This document shows, one piece after another, positions 5,307 to 6,482 of a stretch of 6,482 bases of DNA. The position numbers and the translations under genes are program-made. Within the stretch, counting starts at the first letter, position 1, and every line of letters begins with the position of its first letter. The stretch spans positions 1 to 6,482 of the forward strand of contig JBDTRY010000216.1 of assembly GCA_039931435.1 (NCBI GenBank), written 5' to 3'. Below the pieces are notes generated by a model. The model saw nothing but the letters and a program-made list of their open reading frames with translations. It did no database searches and was not told the origin of the DNA. Source of the stretch: JBDTRY01 sp039931435 (GTDB lineage Bacteria; Acidobacteriota; Thermoanaerobaculia; Gp7-AA8).

Positions 5307-6482
5307 GTGACAAAACTGAAGAGGGCCGCAATCCGCGAGGCGGTGGAAACGCTGCTTCGCAAACGCGGCAGCAGAGTTCTACCCATCTCCGACATCGCTG
5401 AGCGCATCCAACTCTCCGACCCGGTGTCCCGCGACGACGTCGACTCCATCGTAGAAGAGATGGAGCGGAGCGGGGAAGTGATCGCCGTGCGCGGAAAGCG
5501 GTATTCACTCCTCGAATTCACTCCCTACGCCACAGGCCGAATACGCATCTTCTCGGATGGTGAGGGGCTGATCTTCACAGCAGGCAGCGAGGAACCGGAT
5601 CTGCGCATCAACCGCAAGTCGCTTCGCGGAGCGATGAACGGCGACCTTGTGCTCGTGCGCCCGGACAAAGAGGGGGGAAGAGTCCGTGAGGTTCGCGGCC
5701 GGCGTGTCATCGATGCGGAAGTGATGCGCATACTTCAACGAGCGCATCGAACCGTGGTCGGCCGCCTTCATCTGAGCGAGCCGCCATTCGTCGTTCCCTT
5801 CGATTCGCGAATCGATACAGAGATCGAGATTCTTCCCGGTGAAACCATGGACGGACGGGATGGGGAGATGGTGCACGTAGAGATCGAGCGTTATCCGGGC
5901 CAGAGCTTCGGAGCCAACGGCCGCGTCATCGAAGTGCTGGGAATGATCGGCGAACCCGGCGTGGACATCGAAGTGGTCATTCGCAAGTACGGGATTCCTC
6001 ACGAATTTCCCGACGACGTTCTTCGCGCTGCGGATGAGATCGAGAGCTCGATCAGCGACTCGGAGCTCGACGGTCGTGCGGACTTCAGGAACAGGGCCGT
6101 CGTCACCATTGACGGCGAAACCGCCAGGGACTTCGATGATGCCGTAGAGGTCAGCCGCCTGGAGAATGGCAACTTCCGCCTGGGCGTACATATTGCCGAT
6201 GTAGCCCATTACGTTCGCGAAGGCAGCATTCTCGATCGAGAGGCCTTCGAGCGTGGTACCTCGGTCTATTTCCCGGGAAGAGCCGTGCCCATGCTGCCCG
6301 AGAGGCTCTCCAACGGAATCTGCTCGCTCAATCCCAGGGTGGATCGCCTGACCTTCTCCGCAATTCTGGAAATCGATCCACGTGGCCGGGTAGTCGCTCG
6401 AACGTTTGCGAAATCCGTTATTCGTACGCGGGCCAGAATGACCTACACCGACGTCAACGCCATTCTCGCCGACGGCGACGCG
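5307..6482 (+). CDS. rnr: Ribonuclease R (RNase II/RNB family), 3' end missing
   Basis: The first 392 residues of a processive 3'-to-5' exoribonuclease are present; the frame stays open to the last base, and the family is usually 700-830 residues. An N-terminal winged-helix region (about 1-70) is followed by a first cold-shock/OB domain (about 75-120, with 'AMNGDLVLVR'), and 'EVMRILQRAHRTVVGRL' leads into the second cold-shock domain. The RNB catalytic domain begins near 250. Asp269, Asp275, Asp277 and Asp278 in 'DGETARDFDDAV' form the magnesium site, followed by 'HIADVAHYV' (295-303) and 'PMLPERLSNGICSLNP'. The winged helix and paired cold-shock domains point to RNase R rather than RNase II. 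The GTG start at 5307 is chosen for AGGA (5297-5300) 6 bases upstream and for a normal N-terminus. RNase R degrades structured RNA, including rRNA, and acts in trans-translation and quality control. The missing part should hold the rest of RNB and the S1 domain. Confidence 0.95.
   Translation, partial: MTKLKRAAIREAVETLLRKRGSRVLPISDIAERIQLSDPVSRDDVDSIVEEMERSGEVIAVRGKRYSLLEFTPYATGRIRIFSDGEGLIFTAGSEEPDLRINRKSLRGAMNGDLVLVRPDKEGGRVREVRGRRVIDAEVMRILQRAHRTVVGRLHLSEPPFVVPFDSRIDTEIEILPGETMDGRDGEMVHVEIERYPGQSFGANGRVIEVLGMIGEPGVDIEVVIRKYGIPHEFPDDVLRAADEIESSISDSELDGRADFRNRAVVTIDGETARDFDDAVEVSRLENGNFRLGVHIADVAHYVREGSILDREAFERGTSVYFPGRAVPMLPERLSNGICSLNPRVDRLTFSAILEIDPRGRVVARTFAKSVIRTRARMTYTDVNAILADGDA

Noticed and set aside
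5505..6209. 234-codon open frame on the - strand, opposite rnr
   Set aside because: It is antisense to a strongly conserved RNase R coding region, including the catalytic Asp cluster, so it is best explained as a shadow.

Overview
The window is about 60% G+C and fully packed on the + strand. It holds two tandem prepilin-type genes, a lipoprotein M20 metallopeptidase, a YfhO-like membrane protein, a small Fis-type DNA-binding protein, and the 5' two thirds or less of an RNase R gene that runs off the right edge. All lines of descent are inferred, because no marker gene is present. The closest fit is an Acidobacteriota-like (or deltaproteobacterium-like) Gram-negative. The reasons are the GspG-like pilin tandem with an 'ADMRS.A.AWEARA.DV' region and a 'FDCDI' C-terminus, the small Fis protein with a basic tail, and the lipoprotein peptidase.

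Layout: positions 1-541 carry a strong Shine-Dalgarno and pilin 1, followed by a textbook intrinsic terminator (575-605). Pilin 2, a clear paralog, follows at 665-1174. A short gap (1175-1230) contains a TATACT box inside an inverted repeat, directly ahead of the M20 peptidase gene (1231-2640). Only 2 bases separate that gene from the YfhO-like gene (2643-4820), so these two are very probably one translationally coupled unit. A 136-base gap (4821-4956) carries the likely promoter of the Fis-like gene (4957-5274). The rnr gene starts 32 bases further on (5307) with a GTG codon and is open to the window end.

How the genes fit together: the two pilins would be processed by a prepilin peptidase and join a type IV pilus or type II secretion pseudopilus. 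The peptidase and the GT-C-type membrane protein are both envelope-located, and their coupling suggests a shared but unidentified envelope or peptide/glycan role. The Fis-like protein and RNase R form a nucleic-acid module. I see no tRNA, rRNA, CRISPR array, insertion sequence or phage gene. Nothing here is clearly an undescribed system. The most notable points are the loss of the kink proline in pilin 2, the palindromic near-leaderless start of the peptidase gene, and the basic AT-hook-like tail on the Fis-like protein.
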